A stretch of DNA of 64,000 nucleotides, from positions 1 to 64,000 of the forward strand of contig JAOQAG010000039.1 of NCBI GenBank assembly GCA_025963715.1, given 5' to 3'. The DNA comes from Bacteroidota bacterium (GTDB taxonomy: Bacteria > Bacteroidota > Bacteroidia > 2-12-FULL-35-15). The notes beneath the pieces were generated by a model that was given only the letters and a program-made list of their open reading frames with translations, was not told where the DNA came from and did no database searches. This document shows, in pieces, positions 48,546 to 59,617 of the stretch. How positions within the stretch are numbered: position 1 is the first letter of the stretch; every line of letters starts with the position of its first letter. The position numbers were made by a program, and so were the translations under genes.

Positions 48546-50771
48546 TTATTTCAACAGATCGCCCAATGCATTGTCAAATTTCGCTTTTGCATCTGCAATC
48601 GTTCCGAATGATTCTTCATCGATCACCATTTCGTTTCCGGTCACGTCGCCCAGGTAAGCAAACTCGGCATTGCTTTCCATCATGATGTCGATGAATTTAT
48701 CTTCATCCGCTTTTTTAACGGAAACAATCACGCGGCTTTGTGATTCGCCAAACAGGAATGCATCTTTACGCACATTTTCATCGCAGCTGATGTCGAAACC
48801 CAAACCATTGGTCATGGAGCTTTCCAGCAGCGTAATAAATAATCCGCCATCAGCGCAATCGTGTGCCGACTGAATGATCTTTGAAGTGATCAGCTCTTTT
48901 ACGGCTTGTTGCACATAAAATTCTTCATCCAGGTCGAACATCGGCGCCGGAGAATTTTTCACTTTGTGATACGAGTATAAATATTCCGAAGAAGCAATGT
49001 CATTTTTTGCAGAACCGATCATGTAAATGGAATCGCCTTCATTTTTAAAATTCAGCGTCATGCGGTTATTTTTATCTTTTAAAATTCCGAGCATCCCAAT
49101 TGTTGGCGTTGGAAATACAGGACCTTCGTAGGAAGATTGATTGTAAAAACTAACATTACCGCCGGTTACAGGCGTAGAAAAACGGATACACGCTTTTGAC
49201 ATTCCTTTGATGGAACCCACAAACTGCCAGTATACTTCGGGATTGTAAGGATTCCCGAAATTTAAACAATTGGTAATAGCGCTTGGCTCGCCGCCGCTGC
49301 ACACAATGTTACGTGCTGCTTCCGAAACCGCAATGGCACAGCCCGTTTCCGGATCGGCATTTACGTAACGCGAGTTACAATCCACTTTTAAAGCGATGGC
49401 TTTGTTTGTTCCCTTGATGTTCACGATAGCGGCATCGGATGGCGCATTGGTGCTCATATTCACTGTTCCTACCATAGAATCGTACTGATTGTACACCCAT
49501 TGTTTGGAAGCAATGTTCGGATGCGAGATCAGAAAATCAGCAACTGCTTTCAAATCTTTTGGCTCTGTTACATCATCAATATTGAATTTTTTATTTTCTG
49601 CAAAATAAGCAGGCTCTTTGTATTCGCGTTTGTAGATCGGGGCACCGCCGCCCAGCACCAGCGACTCCGCAGGCACATCCGCAACCAGTTCTCCCTTTAC
49701 AAAATATTTCAAACGTTTGTTATCGGTTACTTCCCCGATGATCTCGCAATTAAGATCCCATTTTTCAAAGACTTTTTCCACCTCTTTTTCACGTCCTTTT
49801 TTCACCACGATCAGCATGCGTTCCTGTGATTCGGAAAGTAAAATTTCCCATGGCAGCATATTGTCCTGGCGGGTTGGCACTTTGTCCAGCCAGATGTTCA
49901 TTCCATGTTCGCCTTTTGCGCTCATTTCGGAAGTAGAGCAGGTAATTCCCGCTGCACCCATATCCTGCATTCCAATTACAGCGCCGGTTTTGATCACTTC
50001 CAGCGAAGCTTCCAGCAATAATTTTTCCTGGAACGGATCGCCCACCTGCACTGCAGGCAAGTCTTTCGCCGAATCTTCGGTAATGTCTTTCGATGCAAAT
50101 GCAGCACCGTGGATTCCGTCTTTTCCGGTAGCAGACCCAACAATGTAAACTGGGTTTCCAACGCCGTAGGAAGTGGCAGAAACGGTTTCTCCCGCTTTTA
50201 CAATCCCCGCGCTCATGGCATTTACCAATGGATTAACGTTGTAACACTCATCAAAGAATACTTCGCCGCCCACAGTTGGGATTCCGAACGCATTGCCGTA
50301 ATCGCCAATGCCTTTTACCACTCCTTTGAGCAGCCATTTTGTTTTATCGAGTTTGATATCGCCGAAGCGCAATGAATTTAATTGTGCGATGGGACGTGCA
50401 CCCATGGTAAAAATATCGCGGTTAATGCCGCCCACACCTGTTGCCGCGCCTTGGTACGGTTCCAATGCAGAAGGGTGATTATGCGATTCGATCTTGAAAG
50501 CGCAGCCTAAATTATCGCCGATATCCACCAAACCTGCATTTTCCTCGCCTGCTTTTGCCAGCATGTGCGGGCCTTCTTTCGGTAAGGTTTTCAGCCAGGT
50601 AATCGAGTTTTTATACGAGCAGTGTTCGCTCCACATTACGGAATAGATGCTCAATTCCACAAAATTGGGTGTGCGCCCTAATACTTCTTTGATCTTTTCA
50701 AACTCCTCGGGTAATAAACCTAATTGTGTTGCGGTTTCAACGGTTGTTAATTGCTCTGTGGTGGTCGACAT
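48546..50771 (-). CDS. purL: Phosphoribosylformylglycinamidine synthase subunit PurL
   Basis: SVMWSEHCSYKNSITWLKTLP, FKIESHNHPSALEPYQGAATGVGGINRDIFTMGARPIA. Confidence 0.96.
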   Translation of the reverse strand: MSTTTEQLTTVETATQLGLLPEEFEKIKEVLGRTPNFVELSIYSVMWSEHCSYKNSITWLKTLPKEGPHMLAKAGEENAGLVDIGDNLGCAFKIESHNHPSALEPYQGAATGVGGINRDIFTMGARPIAQLNSLRFGDIKLDKTKWLLKGVVKGIGDYGNAFGIPTVGGEVFFDECYNVNPLVNAMSAGIVKAGETVSATSYGVGNPVYIVGSATGKDGIHGAAFASKDITEDSAKDLPAVQVGDPFQEKLLLEASLEVIKTGAVIGMQDMGAAGITCSTSEMSAKGEHGMNIWLDKVPTRQDNMLPWEILLSESQERMLIVVKKGREKEVEKVFEKWDLNCEIIGEVTDNKRLKYFVKGELVADVPAESLVLGGGAPIYKREYKEPAYFAENKKFNIDDVTEPKDLKAVADFLISHPNIASKQWVYNQYDSMVGTVNMSTNAPSDAAIVNIKGTNKAIALKVDCNSRYVNADPETGCAIAVSEAARNIVCSGGEPSAITNCLNFGNPYNPEVYWQFVGSIKGMSKACIRFSTPVTGGNVSFYNQSSYEGPVFPTPTIGMLGILKDKNNRMTLNFKNEGDSIYMIGSAKNDIASSEYLYSYHKVKNSPAPMFDLDEEFYVQQAVKELITSKIIQSAHDCADGGLFITLLESSMTNGLGFDISCDENVRKDAFLFGESQSRVIVSVKKADEDKFIDIMMESNAEFAYLGDVTGNEMVIDEESFGTIADAKAKFDNALGDLLK

Positions 50772-50920
50772 ACGTATAATTTATAGAATTTTTGATTTGT
50801 TGAATTTCTGAATTACCAAAATCGCGTTTCTGCGAATATTTTCCTTAAAATTGAGTGTCAAATTTACGTAAAACAGCCCGATTGCGCCTTTTTTTTTATT
50901 TTGAGTTTTCAACAATTAAA

Positions 50921-51090
50921 TGGAACGCGAATGGAACGCCGATGACGCGGATAAGGCTGATAAAAACGCCCGCCTGAACGATCCGGGCAGGGATAAAACT
51001 GTTATATTTGAAGAATATTGGAACGTTAATAGCGTTCGCAGGAAAAAATCTGCGAAAATCAGTTCAAATCCGCCTTATCCGCGTTCCATA
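50921..51090. repeat. Dispersed inverted repeat, family D
   Basis: tggaacgc..gatgacgcggataaggc...cgccttatccgcgttcca. Confidence 0.75.
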
Positions 51091-51160
51091 AATACGCAGC
51101 ACATTGGAAATTCTACTCACTATAACGTACACCTTTTTTTTCATTTTTATCATCCACAAA

Positions 51161-52438
51161 ATGAAATTTTTCGAAGTGGACGGTATTTCGAAAAAAGTAC
51201 TTTCCGCGATTTTTATTTTAAAGATCATGGCCGGGCTCGCGCTCTGGGCGATCTATACGTTTTATTACACGGACCGCAGCACTGCCGATATTTATAAATA
51301 TTTTGATGACAGCCAGGTGCTTTTTAATGCGCTAAAAACCAACCCGGCAGATTATTTAAAAATGCTGACCGGGATCGGGAACAACACGCCTGCATTCGAT
51401 CGTTATTATTCCGAAATGCATTACTGGGCGCGGAAAGTGGACAGCAGCATTTACAACGACAGTCATACCATTATCCGGTTTAACGCACTGGTACGCCTGT
51501 TCTCTTTCGGTTATTACAATGTACACACGGTGGTGATCTGCTTCCTTTCATTAACGGGGCTTACTGCCATCTACAAAACATTTGTAACGCAGCTGCCTGA
51601 TAAAAAAAGGGAATTGCTTTTTGCCGTGTTCCTATTGCCGTCTGTGCTTTTCTGGGGTTCCGGCGTGTTAAAAGAAGGATTGATATTTTTTGCACTGGGC
51701 CTGCTTATTTATTATTCCAACCGTTTGTTCAGTATAAAATCCATCGTGATTTGCATTGCGATGGCGCTGTTGCTGGCATTTTCAAAATTTTACGTGTGGC
51801 TGGCCATTTTTCCGGGAATTGTGTTCCTGTTCTGGATCAATAAAACAAGCACCAAAAACACGGGATTAAAATTTGCGGCGGTAATGATCATTATTGTTGC
51901 CATTGGCCTCAACATTGATTCGTTTACTCCCATTCAAAATCCGCTCGTAACACTTTCGCAGAAACAATTTGAATTCAATCAATTAGCGTACGGCAATTTA
52001 ACGGATGCCAATCACAATCCCATTCCGGTAGCGGGCAGCATTATCAAAATTGATACGCTGCAACCGACTATTACATCGTTCTTAAAAAACGCACCGCGGG
52101 CGCTCCTCAATACCACTTTCCGACCTTACCTGAGCGAATCCCGATCGCCTACCATGCTGCTTGCAGCGCTGGAAACTTTTGTGATCATCATGGTCATGAT
52201 CATCTGTTTTTCTTTTATCAGGCCGTTCAAAAAGATCAAATGGGAATATGTTTTGTTTTGCCTGTCGTTCGTGATCATCCAGTTCCTGATCATTGGCGAA
52301 ACCACACCGGTATTAGGTGCTGCTGCGCGTTACAAAACCATTGCGCTGCCTTTTTTAGTGATCGCGTTTTTATTCATCCTCGATAAAGGTAAATTGCTCA
52401 ATTACGTTCCTTTTTTGAAAAAAGTATTTCCCCAATAA
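51161..52438 (+). CDS. Hypothetical polytopic membrane protein
   Basis: Many hydrophobic segments; ATG at 51161 preferred over the TTG used in the ORF track. Confidence 0.7.
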   Translation: MKFFEVDGISKKVLSAIFILKIMAGLALWAIYTFYYTDRSTADIYKYFDDSQVLFNALKTNPADYLKMLTGIGNNTPAFDRYYSEMHYWARKVDSSIYNDSHTIIRFNALVRLFSFGYYNVHTVVICFLSLTGLTAIYKTFVTQLPDKKRELLFAVFLLPSVLFWGSGVLKEGLIFFALGLLIYYSNRLFSIKSIVICIAMALLLAFSKFYVWLAIFPGIVFLFWINKTSTKNTGLKFAAVMIIIVAIGLNIDSFTPIQNPLVTLSQKQFEFNQLAYGNLTDANHNPIPVAGSIIKIDTLQPTITSFLKNAPRALLNTTFRPYLSESRSPTMLLAALETFVIIMVMIICFSFIRPFKKIKWEYVLFCLSFVIIQFLIIGETTPVLGAAARYKTIALPFLVIAFLFILDKGKLLNYVPFLKKVFPQ

Positions 52439-52474
52439 ATTTTATAAATTTGCCTACATACAAAATACTATCCT

Positions 52475-54403
52475 ATGAAATTTAATGATCTGTTTCGTAA
52501 AAAATCAGTTGTCGATATTTTAAAACAAGTAGAAAAAGACGGAGCAGAAGGTGCGCACGGAGCGCTTGGAAAACATTTAACAGCGCGCGATCTTACCGCA
52601 TTCGGGATTGCCGCCATTATCGGTGCCGGAATTTTCAGTACCATCGGAAAAGCCAGCTACGACGGCGGCCCGGCGGTAATTTTTCTTTTTCTTTTTACAG
52701 CTGTTGCCTGTAGTTTTGCTGCTTTCGCTTACGCAGAATTTGCTTCGATGGTGCCCGTTTCCGGAAGCGCTTATACTTATTCCTATGTTGCATTCGGGGA
52801 GCTTATCGCCTGGATCATTGGCTGGGCGCTGATCATGGAGTATGCGATCGGGAACATTACGGTTGCTATTTCCTGGAGCGATTATTTTACCGGCCTGCTC
52901 GATAGCGGCGGAATCCACTTGCCGCAATGGATCCAGATGGATTATTTAACGGCTTCAAAAGGATTTCACGCTGCAACGGCATCCATGCTCAGCGGAAAAA
53001 CATTTGCTAACCTGGATGCTGCAACACAAGCTGCTTACACGGCCTGGACCACTTCACCAACGCTCGGTCCGCTGCACATCATTGCCGATCTTCCTGCATT
53101 GATGATCATTGTATTGATCACCTGGCTGGTGTACCGCGGTATGAAAGAATCACGCAATGCCAGCAATTTAATGGTGGTGATCAAATTGTGCATTATTCTT
53201 TTAGTAATTGCCGTTGGTATTTTTTATGTAGATACCAGCAACTGGCACCCCTTTGCACCCAACGGTATTTCCGGAATTTTAAAAGGCGTTTCCGCCGTAT
53301 TCTTTGCCTACATTGGTTTTGATGCTATTTCCACTACCGCGGAAGAATGCAAGGATCCGCAGCGCGATCTTCCACGCGGCATGATGTGGGCTATTATTAT
53401 CTGTACGGTCCTATACGTGATCATTGCGCTGGTACTCACCGGTATGGTGCATTACAGCGATTTGAATGTGGGCGATCCGCTGGCATTTGTATTCAATAAA
53501 TTAAATTTAAAATGGATGTCGGGCATCATCGCGGTAAGCGCAGTGATTGCCATGGCAAGCGTGCTACTGGTGTTCCAGATGGGGCAACCGCGTATTTGGA
53601 TGAGCATGAGCCGCGATGGTTTGTTGCCAAAAAAATTCTCAAAGATCCATCCGAAATACAAAACACCTTCCTTCGCTACCATTGTGGTTGGTTTTGTAGT
53701 GGCCGTTCCTGCTTTATTTTTGAACCTCACCACCGTTACCGATCTGTGTAGTATCGGAACGTTATTTGCGTTTGTATTGGTATGCGCCGGTGTGCTGGTG
53801 CTGCAAAACAAACCGAATATTCCAAGAGGAAAATTCAAGACACCATACATCAATTCAAAATACATTATGCCGGTGCTGCTGATTGCTGCTGTTGTACTTT
53901 CATTCACTTACAACAAACAGGCGACAATGGATTTTTTGACCAACGAGAAAAAACTGAACGATGCCGGTAGCATTGTTACGTCGTTAAAACCGGAGCAGAT
54001 CAGTACTGTAAAACAATATGTGGTTGCACACGACAGTGCAGCGCTGCAGGCAAACAATAACGACCTGGAAGCGTACATGAGCAGCTTTGATGAAACAAAA
54101 TACGAAGCGCTGATCCAAACGCTTCCTTTACCGGAAAATTTGAAATACGACTCCGGCTTTAGTTTATTTAAACACAAAATCCCGATGTGGATCTTTATTT
54201 TTATTTCACTGGGACTGATCGTTTGGGCGTTCAAAGAAAATCTGTCGCTGATCCCAATGCTGGGACTTGTAAGCTGCCTGTATATGATGGCGGAACTAGG
54301 GATCTCCAACTGGGTTGGTTTCGGTGTGTGGCTGCTGGTGGGCTTGCTGATCTATTTCGGCTATAGCCAGAAGAATAGTAAGCTTAATATAAAAACACAA
54401 TAG
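52475..54403 (+). CDS. APC family amino acid permease
   Basis: LTAFGIAAIIGAGIFSTIGKASYDGGPAV...AFFAYIGFDAISTTAEECKDPQRDLPRGM. Confidence 0.92.
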   Translation: MKFNDLFRKKSVVDILKQVEKDGAEGAHGALGKHLTARDLTAFGIAAIIGAGIFSTIGKASYDGGPAVIFLFLFTAVACSFAAFAYAEFASMVPVSGSAYTYSYVAFGELIAWIIGWALIMEYAIGNITVAISWSDYFTGLLDSGGIHLPQWIQMDYLTASKGFHAATASMLSGKTFANLDAATQAAYTAWTTSPTLGPLHIIADLPALMIIVLITWLVYRGMKESRNASNLMVVIKLCIILLVIAVGIFYVDTSNWHPFAPNGISGILKGVSAVFFAYIGFDAISTTAEECKDPQRDLPRGMMWAIIICTVLYVIIALVLTGMVHYSDLNVGDPLAFVFNKLNLKWMSGIIAVSAVIAMASVLLVFQMGQPRIWMSMSRDGLLPKKFSKIHPKYKTPSFATIVVGFVVAVPALFLNLTTVTDLCSIGTLFAFVLVCAGVLVLQNKPNIPRGKFKTPYINSKYIMPVLLIAAVVLSFTYNKQATMDFLTNEKKLNDAGSIVTSLKPEQISTVKQYVVAHDSAALQANNNDLEAYMSSFDETKYEALIQTLPLPENLKYDSGFSLFKHKIPMWIFIFISLGLIVWAFKENLSLIPMLGLVSCLYMMAELGISNWVGFGVWLLVGLLIYFGYSQKNSKLNIKTQ

Positions 54404-54488
54404 AACACTGATGACGCAGATCAGGCGGATAAAAAACGGATAAAAAAATCTGCGAATATCCGTTTAATCAGTGTCATCCGTGTTCCAT
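54401..54488. repeat. Family D dispersed inverted repeat
   Basis: tagaacactgatgacgcagatcaggcggat...atccgtttaatcagtgtcatccgtgttcca. Confidence 0.75.
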
Positions 54489-54502
54489 ATAAAAACAACC
54501 TC

Positions 54503-55255
54503 ATGATCGCATTTATTACAGGAGCAACAGCAGGAATAGGACAGGCAACGGCTGAGCTGTTTGCAAAAAACGGGTATAACATCATCATCACCGGAAGGAG
54601 AAAAGAACGCCTGGAAGAATTTTCGGCGCAGTTAAAATCCACCTATAAAATTGATGTATTGAGCTTACATTTTGATGTGCGCAGCTTAGCGGAAGTGGAA
54701 AAAGCAATTGCTTCCATTCCGGCCGAATGGCGCAACATTAATGTATTGGTGAACAATGCCGGATTGGCTGTCGGATTAAATTCCATACAGGAAGGTGTGG
54801 TGGATGATTGGGAACGCATGATCGATACCAACGTAAAAGGCTTGCTCTACATGACGCGCACCCTTGCCCCGATCATGATCGCGAACGGGCACGGGCACAT
54901 TGTGAACATTGGCTCCATTGCCGGAAAAGAAGTGTATGCCAACGGAAATGTATACTGCGCCACCAAACACGCTGTGGATGCATTGAGCAAAGCCATGCGC
55001 ATTGATCTGCTTCCACACAATATCAAAGTTACGGCGGTAAATCCCGGCATGGTGGAAACGGAATTTTCAATCGTACGCTTTAAAGGCGATGATGAGCGCG
55101 CACAAAATGTATACAAAGGATTGCAGCCCTTAAAAGCGGAAGATATTGCGGAAACGATCTACTGGGTGGCTTCACGACCGGCGCATGTAAACATTAATGA
55201 TATTGTGATCATGCCCGCTGTTCAGGCAAATGCAACGACGACCATCCGCAAATAA
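54503..55255 (+). CDS. SDR family NAD(P)-dependent oxidoreductase
   Basis: ITGATAGIGQATAELFAKNGYNIIITGRR; NVYCATKHAV. Confidence 0.93.
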   Translation: MIAFITGATAGIGQATAELFAKNGYNIIITGRRKERLEEFSAQLKSTYKIDVLSLHFDVRSLAEVEKAIASIPAEWRNINVLVNNAGLAVGLNSIQEGVVDDWERMIDTNVKGLLYMTRTLAPIMIANGHGHIVNIGSIAGKEVYANGNVYCATKHAVDALSKAMRIDLLPHNIKVTAVNPGMVETEFSIVRFKGDDERAQNVYKGLQPLKAEDIAETIYWVASRPAHVNINDIVIMPAVQANATTTIRK

Positions 55256-55298
55256 ATTTTACCACTAAGGATACTAAGAAATAGCAAATAAAATTAAA

Positions 55299-57101
55299 AT
55301 GCTAAAGCTTCGCAATCACATTTACATGTTTTTTGTTTTTACATTTTTGTGTTCCTGTTCGCACAAAGTGCAGGTAGACCTCATCGTGCATAATGCGGTT
55401 GTGTATACCGTTGATTCTTCTTTTTCAAATGCACAAAGCTTTGCCGTAAAAAATGGAAATTTTGTTGCAGTTGGCACCAACGACGAGATCTTAAACCGCT
55501 ATGATGCGAAACAGATCATTGATGCAAAAGGCAAAGCGGTATATCCGGGCTTTATTGATTCGCATTGTCATTTTTACGGCTACGGCCAGGGCTTGCAGGA
55601 ACTGGACCTTACCGGCACCAGATCATTTGAGGAAGTAATTGAGAAAGTAAAAGTGTATTCAAAAATAAATAAAAGCGCCTGGATCATTGGCCGCGGCTGG
55701 GATCAGAACGACTGGGCTGTAAAAGAATTTCCGGATCGTTATGCATTGGATAAATTATTTCCAAGCACACCAATTTTTTTAGAACGTGTGGATGGTCACG
55801 CTGTACTTGCCAATGCAGAAGCATTAAGAAGGGCCAGGATCAATTCCGAAACAAAAATAAAAGGCGGCGTGATTGAAATCGACATGTTGACGGAAGCACA
55901 AGGCGGTGAATTTGAATGGGTGAATGATGATGCAAAAAAAGAATTAAAACACAGCGGCTACCCGATCCCAACACCCAGCGGGATCCTGGTTGACAATGCT
56001 GTTGACCTTGTAAAAAAAACAATTCCGGCACCTACTCCCCAAGAAATCAAAATTGCATTACTGGCCGCACAAAAAAATTGTTTCGCAGTTGGGCTTACCA
56101 CTGTTGATGATGCGGGATTGGAAAAAAAGATCATTGATGCGATGGACGCGCTGCAAAAAAGCAATGAATTAAAAATGCGCATTTATGCCATGCTTACTGA
56201 TAATAAGGAAAACATGGATTATTACCTGCAACACGGCATTTATAAAACAGAACGGCTGGACGTGCGTTCCTTTAAATTTTATGCAGACGGTGCATTGGGA
56301 TCACGCGGTGCATGCTTGTTGCAGCCGTATTCCGACAAGCCCGATCAGCAAGGATTTCTGTTAAGCAAACCGGAACATTTTGACAGTGCAGCATTCAGGA
56401 TCATTAATTCTAAATTCCAAATGAACACACATTGTATTGGTGACTCGGCTGTAAAACTGATCTCCAGCCTTTATCGAAAATATTTGTATTTCTATTGTTT
56501 AAATAATTCGGATGTGGAATCAGCAAAACAAAACTATAAAAAAAACAGGAGATGGCGGGTCGAACATTTCCAGGTTAATTTCCCCGGTAATAATGATGCA
56601 TTGGGATGTTATGATTTAAAAGGAGACACTATCAATCCTTCCGATTGCAATATTTTTCCATCGGTACAACCTACACACGCTACCAGTGACATGTACTGGG
56701 CGAAAGACCGTCTCGGCCCCGACCGAATTAAATACGCTTATGCCTATAATGATTTATTAAAAGCAGCAGGAATGTTAGCTTTGGGAACCGATTTTCCGGT
56801 AGAAAATATTAACCCGATGTATACGTTTTACGCAGCAGTGGCACGCAAGGATCTGAAAGGATTCCCCGCAGGCGGCTTTCAGCCGGAAAATGCTTTATCA
56901 CGTGAAAATACATTGCGCGGAATGACCATTTGGGGCGCTTTTGCTAACTTTGAGGAAAATGAAAAAGGAAGCATCACGCCGGGAAAATTTGCGGATTTTG
57001 TTATCTTAGATACCGATATTATGAAATGTGAGATTGATAAAGTACCAACCGCAAAAGTGTTGTATACTTTTGTGAACGGGGAAAATGTTTTTCAGCAATA
57101 A
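55299..57101 (+). CDS. Amidohydrolase family protein (YtcJ-like)
   Basis: VYPGFIDSHCHFYGYGQGLQELDLTGTRS; FYADGALGSRGACLLQPY; LALGTDFPVENINPMYTFYAAVARKD. Confidence 0.92.
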   Translation: MLKLRNHIYMFFVFTFLCSCSHKVQVDLIVHNAVVYTVDSSFSNAQSFAVKNGNFVAVGTNDEILNRYDAKQIIDAKGKAVYPGFIDSHCHFYGYGQGLQELDLTGTRSFEEVIEKVKVYSKINKSAWIIGRGWDQNDWAVKEFPDRYALDKLFPSTPIFLERVDGHAVLANAEALRRARINSETKIKGGVIEIDMLTEAQGGEFEWVNDDAKKELKHSGYPIPTPSGILVDNAVDLVKKTIPAPTPQEIKIALLAAQKNCFAVGLTTVDDAGLEKKIIDAMDALQKSNELKMRIYAMLTDNKENMDYYLQHGIYKTERLDVRSFKFYADGALGSRGACLLQPYSDKPDQQGFLLSKPEHFDSAAFRIINSKFQMNTHCIGDSAVKLISSLYRKYLYFYCLNNSDVESAKQNYKKNRRWRVEHFQVNFPGNNDALGCYDLKGDTINPSDCNIFPSVQPTHATSDMYWAKDRLGPDRIKYAYAYNDLLKAAGMLALGTDFPVENINPMYTFYAAVARKDLKGFPAGGFQPENALSRENTLRGMTIWGAFANFEENEKGSITPGKFADFVILDTDIMKCEIDKVPTAKVLYTFVNGENVFQQ

Positions 57102-57130
57102 GCGTTTAGTATAAAAAGAATAAATAATAA

Positions 57131-57895
57131 ATGATCACACAACAGCAACACTTCAAAAAACACCCCACTCACTTGAGTGCCGGTTTGCTGTTGCTTTGTA
57201 TCCTATTTTCCGGTTTCGCGCAGGCACAATACGATCAGCCGTACCGCAAAGGACGCGTAAAGCACCGCATCGGCGGCGGCGTTGTGATCTCGCTTTATAA
57301 AAACGATCCACATTTTGCAGTAAATACAAAAGCAAAAGCGGGATATGCTGTTTCCTACAAATCAGAAATTATTTTAGGACACAAAACAAATTTACTGATC
57401 GGGCTCGAATACATGAGCCAGGGCCTGACATTCAACGGATATTATGCCGATACCGGTTACACCTATTTATATGATAAAACATTTTCCTACACACACGAGA
57501 TCCGTTACAACGAGCTGCAAATGCCTATCGGCTTTAAGCTGGCGCTGAACAAGGAAGCTGACCGGCCGGTGACGTTCTATCTTTTCGGCGGCATTGGTTT
57601 CCGTTATATTTTAAATTCATATACTGTGATCTCTTCCGATTCAACACAAACTTCTCCGTACGACGGAAAAGGATCTGTCGGTTTTGAGCATCACATCATC
57701 TCGCCTTATTTTAATGCGTTTTACCAGGGCGGACTGGGCTTGCAAAAAAATTTCCGTGCTTCCGCGAAAGCCGTATTTTTTGAAGTGACTTATAAATACG
57801 GGCTTTCCAGGATCCATTATACCGGTTTTGAAAATTCAAACAACATCAATATCAAAGAAAGTAACATTACCATATTGATTGGCCTCCGGCTCTGA
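57131..57895 (+). CDS. Outer membrane beta-barrel protein (PorT-like)
   Basis: Signal peptide; alternating beta-barrel strands. Confidence 0.7.
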   Translation: MITQQQHFKKHPTHLSAGLLLLCILFSGFAQAQYDQPYRKGRVKHRIGGGVVISLYKNDPHFAVNTKAKAGYAVSYKSEIILGHKTNLLIGLEYMSQGLTFNGYYADTGYTYLYDKTFSYTHEIRYNELQMPIGFKLALNKEADRPVTFYLFGGIGFRYILNSYTVISSDSTQTSPYDGKGSVGFEHHIISPYFNAFYQGGLGLQKNFRASAKAVFFEVTYKYGLSRIHYTGFENSNNINIKESNITILIGLRL

Positions 57896-57930
57896 CGGAG
57901 CTGCGCTTAGACTTTCCAATTCCAAAAAAC

Positions 57931-58557
57931 ATGCAACGCACGCAATTCAATTATTCACTGCTCCTGCTTTTTATCTTTTGCGTTTCCGCGAACAGTTTTG
58001 CGCAGAAAAATAAAAAAAACTGGGATCCTGCAATTCTCGCAAAAGCCAATACGGCGAAGGATGATGCGACACTCACTGTTGAAGAAAAAAAAGTGATCCT
58101 CTACATGAACCTTGTTCGCCTTGATCCCGCTGCATTTGTGGAAATTGAATTGAAGCATTACATGGATTCCACGAAGCTGAATGACGGTTATACAAAATCC
58201 CTGATAAAAACACTGGCCGCTACTAAGCCCATGGACGCGGTCGCTCCATCAAAAGCACTGAATGATTTTGCGAAAGAGCATGCAATAAAATTTGGGAAGG
58301 AAAATAAGATCGGGCATGGCAATTACAAAGACCGGATCAAAAATATCATCGGGAATTACAACAATGCCATGGCAGAAAATTGCGATTACGGCAACGACAA
58401 CGCATTTAATATTGTGATGAGCTTACTGATCGATGAAGACATCAAAGACCTGGCGCACCGCAAGAATATTTTGAATCCTATCTATAAATTTGTGGGTGTT
58501 TCCATCAAGCCGCACAAAGGATATGAATGGAATTGCGTGACGGATTTTGGGGGATAG
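57931..58557 (+). CDS. CAP domain-containing secreted protein
   Basis: LYMNLVRLDPAAFVE; ALNDFAKEHAIKFGKENKIGHGNYKDR; AHRKNILNPIYKFVGVSIKPHKGYEW. Confidence 0.85.
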   Translation: MQRTQFNYSLLLLFIFCVSANSFAQKNKKNWDPAILAKANTAKDDATLTVEEKKVILYMNLVRLDPAAFVEIELKHYMDSTKLNDGYTKSLIKTLAATKPMDAVAPSKALNDFAKEHAIKFGKENKIGHGNYKDRIKNIIGNYNNAMAENCDYGNDNAFNIVMSLLIDEDIKDLAHRKNILNPIYKFVGVSIKPHKGYEWNCVTDFGG

Positions 58558-58692
58558 TTTTGCGCAGAGCCGGGTGTATTTTCTCGCAAAGGCGCAAAGT
58601 TCGCAAAGCCGGGTAAAGTTTCTCGCAGAGACGCAGAGATCACAGAGCTGGGTGTATTTATTGGGGGGAATTAAAAATCTGCACATCAGTAA

Positions 58693-59223
58693 TCATTTCC
58701 CAATCGTTTCAATAAAAATTCTCATTATTTCTTTTATTTTTCCGAGTGTTTCTGCATCTGTTATTTTTGTATCAGTGCTGATCTTTGTTTTTGCATACGG
58801 GATCAGCAAATTTGTTTCAGCCACATTTGCCTCTATGATCTTAAGCGTTCCCAGCAAGGATTCATGCGCTTTTTCGCCCATCGATGCAGCCGTGATCAAC
58901 ATTACCGGCTTGTGTGAAAATTCACAGGAAGAAACCGTCCAATCGATTGCATTTTTTAACGTACCCGGAACGCCCATTGCATATTCCGGCGTGCAAATTA
59001 ACACGCCATCCGCAGCTCTTAGCTGTTTTCGAAGATCAGCAACCGCTTCCGGCGCAGGTTCAATATCGTGATCCGGATTAAAATGTGGCAAGCCGGATAA
59101 ATCTTTGTAAACAAAAATTTCCAACCGGTCAGCATACAATTCGCTGAGGGCTTTTATATACGCTGAATTGATGGAATTTATGCGTGTGCTGCCAGAGATG
59201 GCAAGGATCTTTTTTCTGTTCAT
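58693..59223 (-). CDS. NADPH-dependent FMN reductase family protein
   Basis: ILAISGSTRINSINSAYIKAL; GVLICTPEYAMGVPGTLKNAIDW. Confidence 0.9.
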   Translation of the reverse strand: MNRKKILAISGSTRINSINSAYIKALSELYADRLEIFVYKDLSGLPHFNPDHDIEPAPEAVADLRKQLRAADGVLICTPEYAMGVPGTLKNAIDWTVSSCEFSHKPVMLITAASMGEKAHESLLGTLKIIEANVAETNLLIPYAKTKISTDTKITDAETLGKIKEIMRIFIETIGK

Positions 59224-59227
59224 TTAA

Positions 59228-59617
59228 TTATTTTTTCCGTTCGATCATGTCCCACATATTTCCATACAGATCTTTAAATACCGCTACTTTGCCCCATGTT
59301 TCTTCTGCCGGTTCGCGCACAAAAACAATTCCTTTCGCTTTCATATTTTCATAATCGCGGTTGAGATCATCCGTATCTAAAAACAAAAACACACGCCCGC
59401 CGGTTTGATTTCCGATCCTGCTTTTTTGTTCGTCATTTGCTGCTTTTGCCAGCAATAAGGAGCAGGCCGAACCTTTCGGAGTGATCAGCACCCAACGCTT
59501 TTCAGGCGTTAAAACAGTATCTTCCGTAAGATCAAAATTTAATTGCTGCGTATAAAAATGGATCGCTTCATCATAATCATCCACCACCAATGCAATGTGC
59601 GAAATGTGTTGTTTCAT
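59228..59617 (-). CDS. VOC family protein
   Basis: ISHIALVVDDYDEAIHFYTQQLNFDLTEDTV. Confidence 0.88.
   Translation of the reverse strand: MKQHISHIALVVDDYDEAIHFYTQQLNFDLTEDTVLTPEKRWVLITPKGSACSLLLAKAANDEQKSRIGNQTGGRVFLFLDTDDLNRDYENMKAKGIVFVREPAEETWGKVAVFKDLYGNMWDMIERKK

Noticed and set aside
50920-51297. 125-aa plus-strand ORF MEREWNADDADKADK
   Set aside because: Mostly translation of the family D inverted repeat and overlaps a better supported membrane protein CDS.
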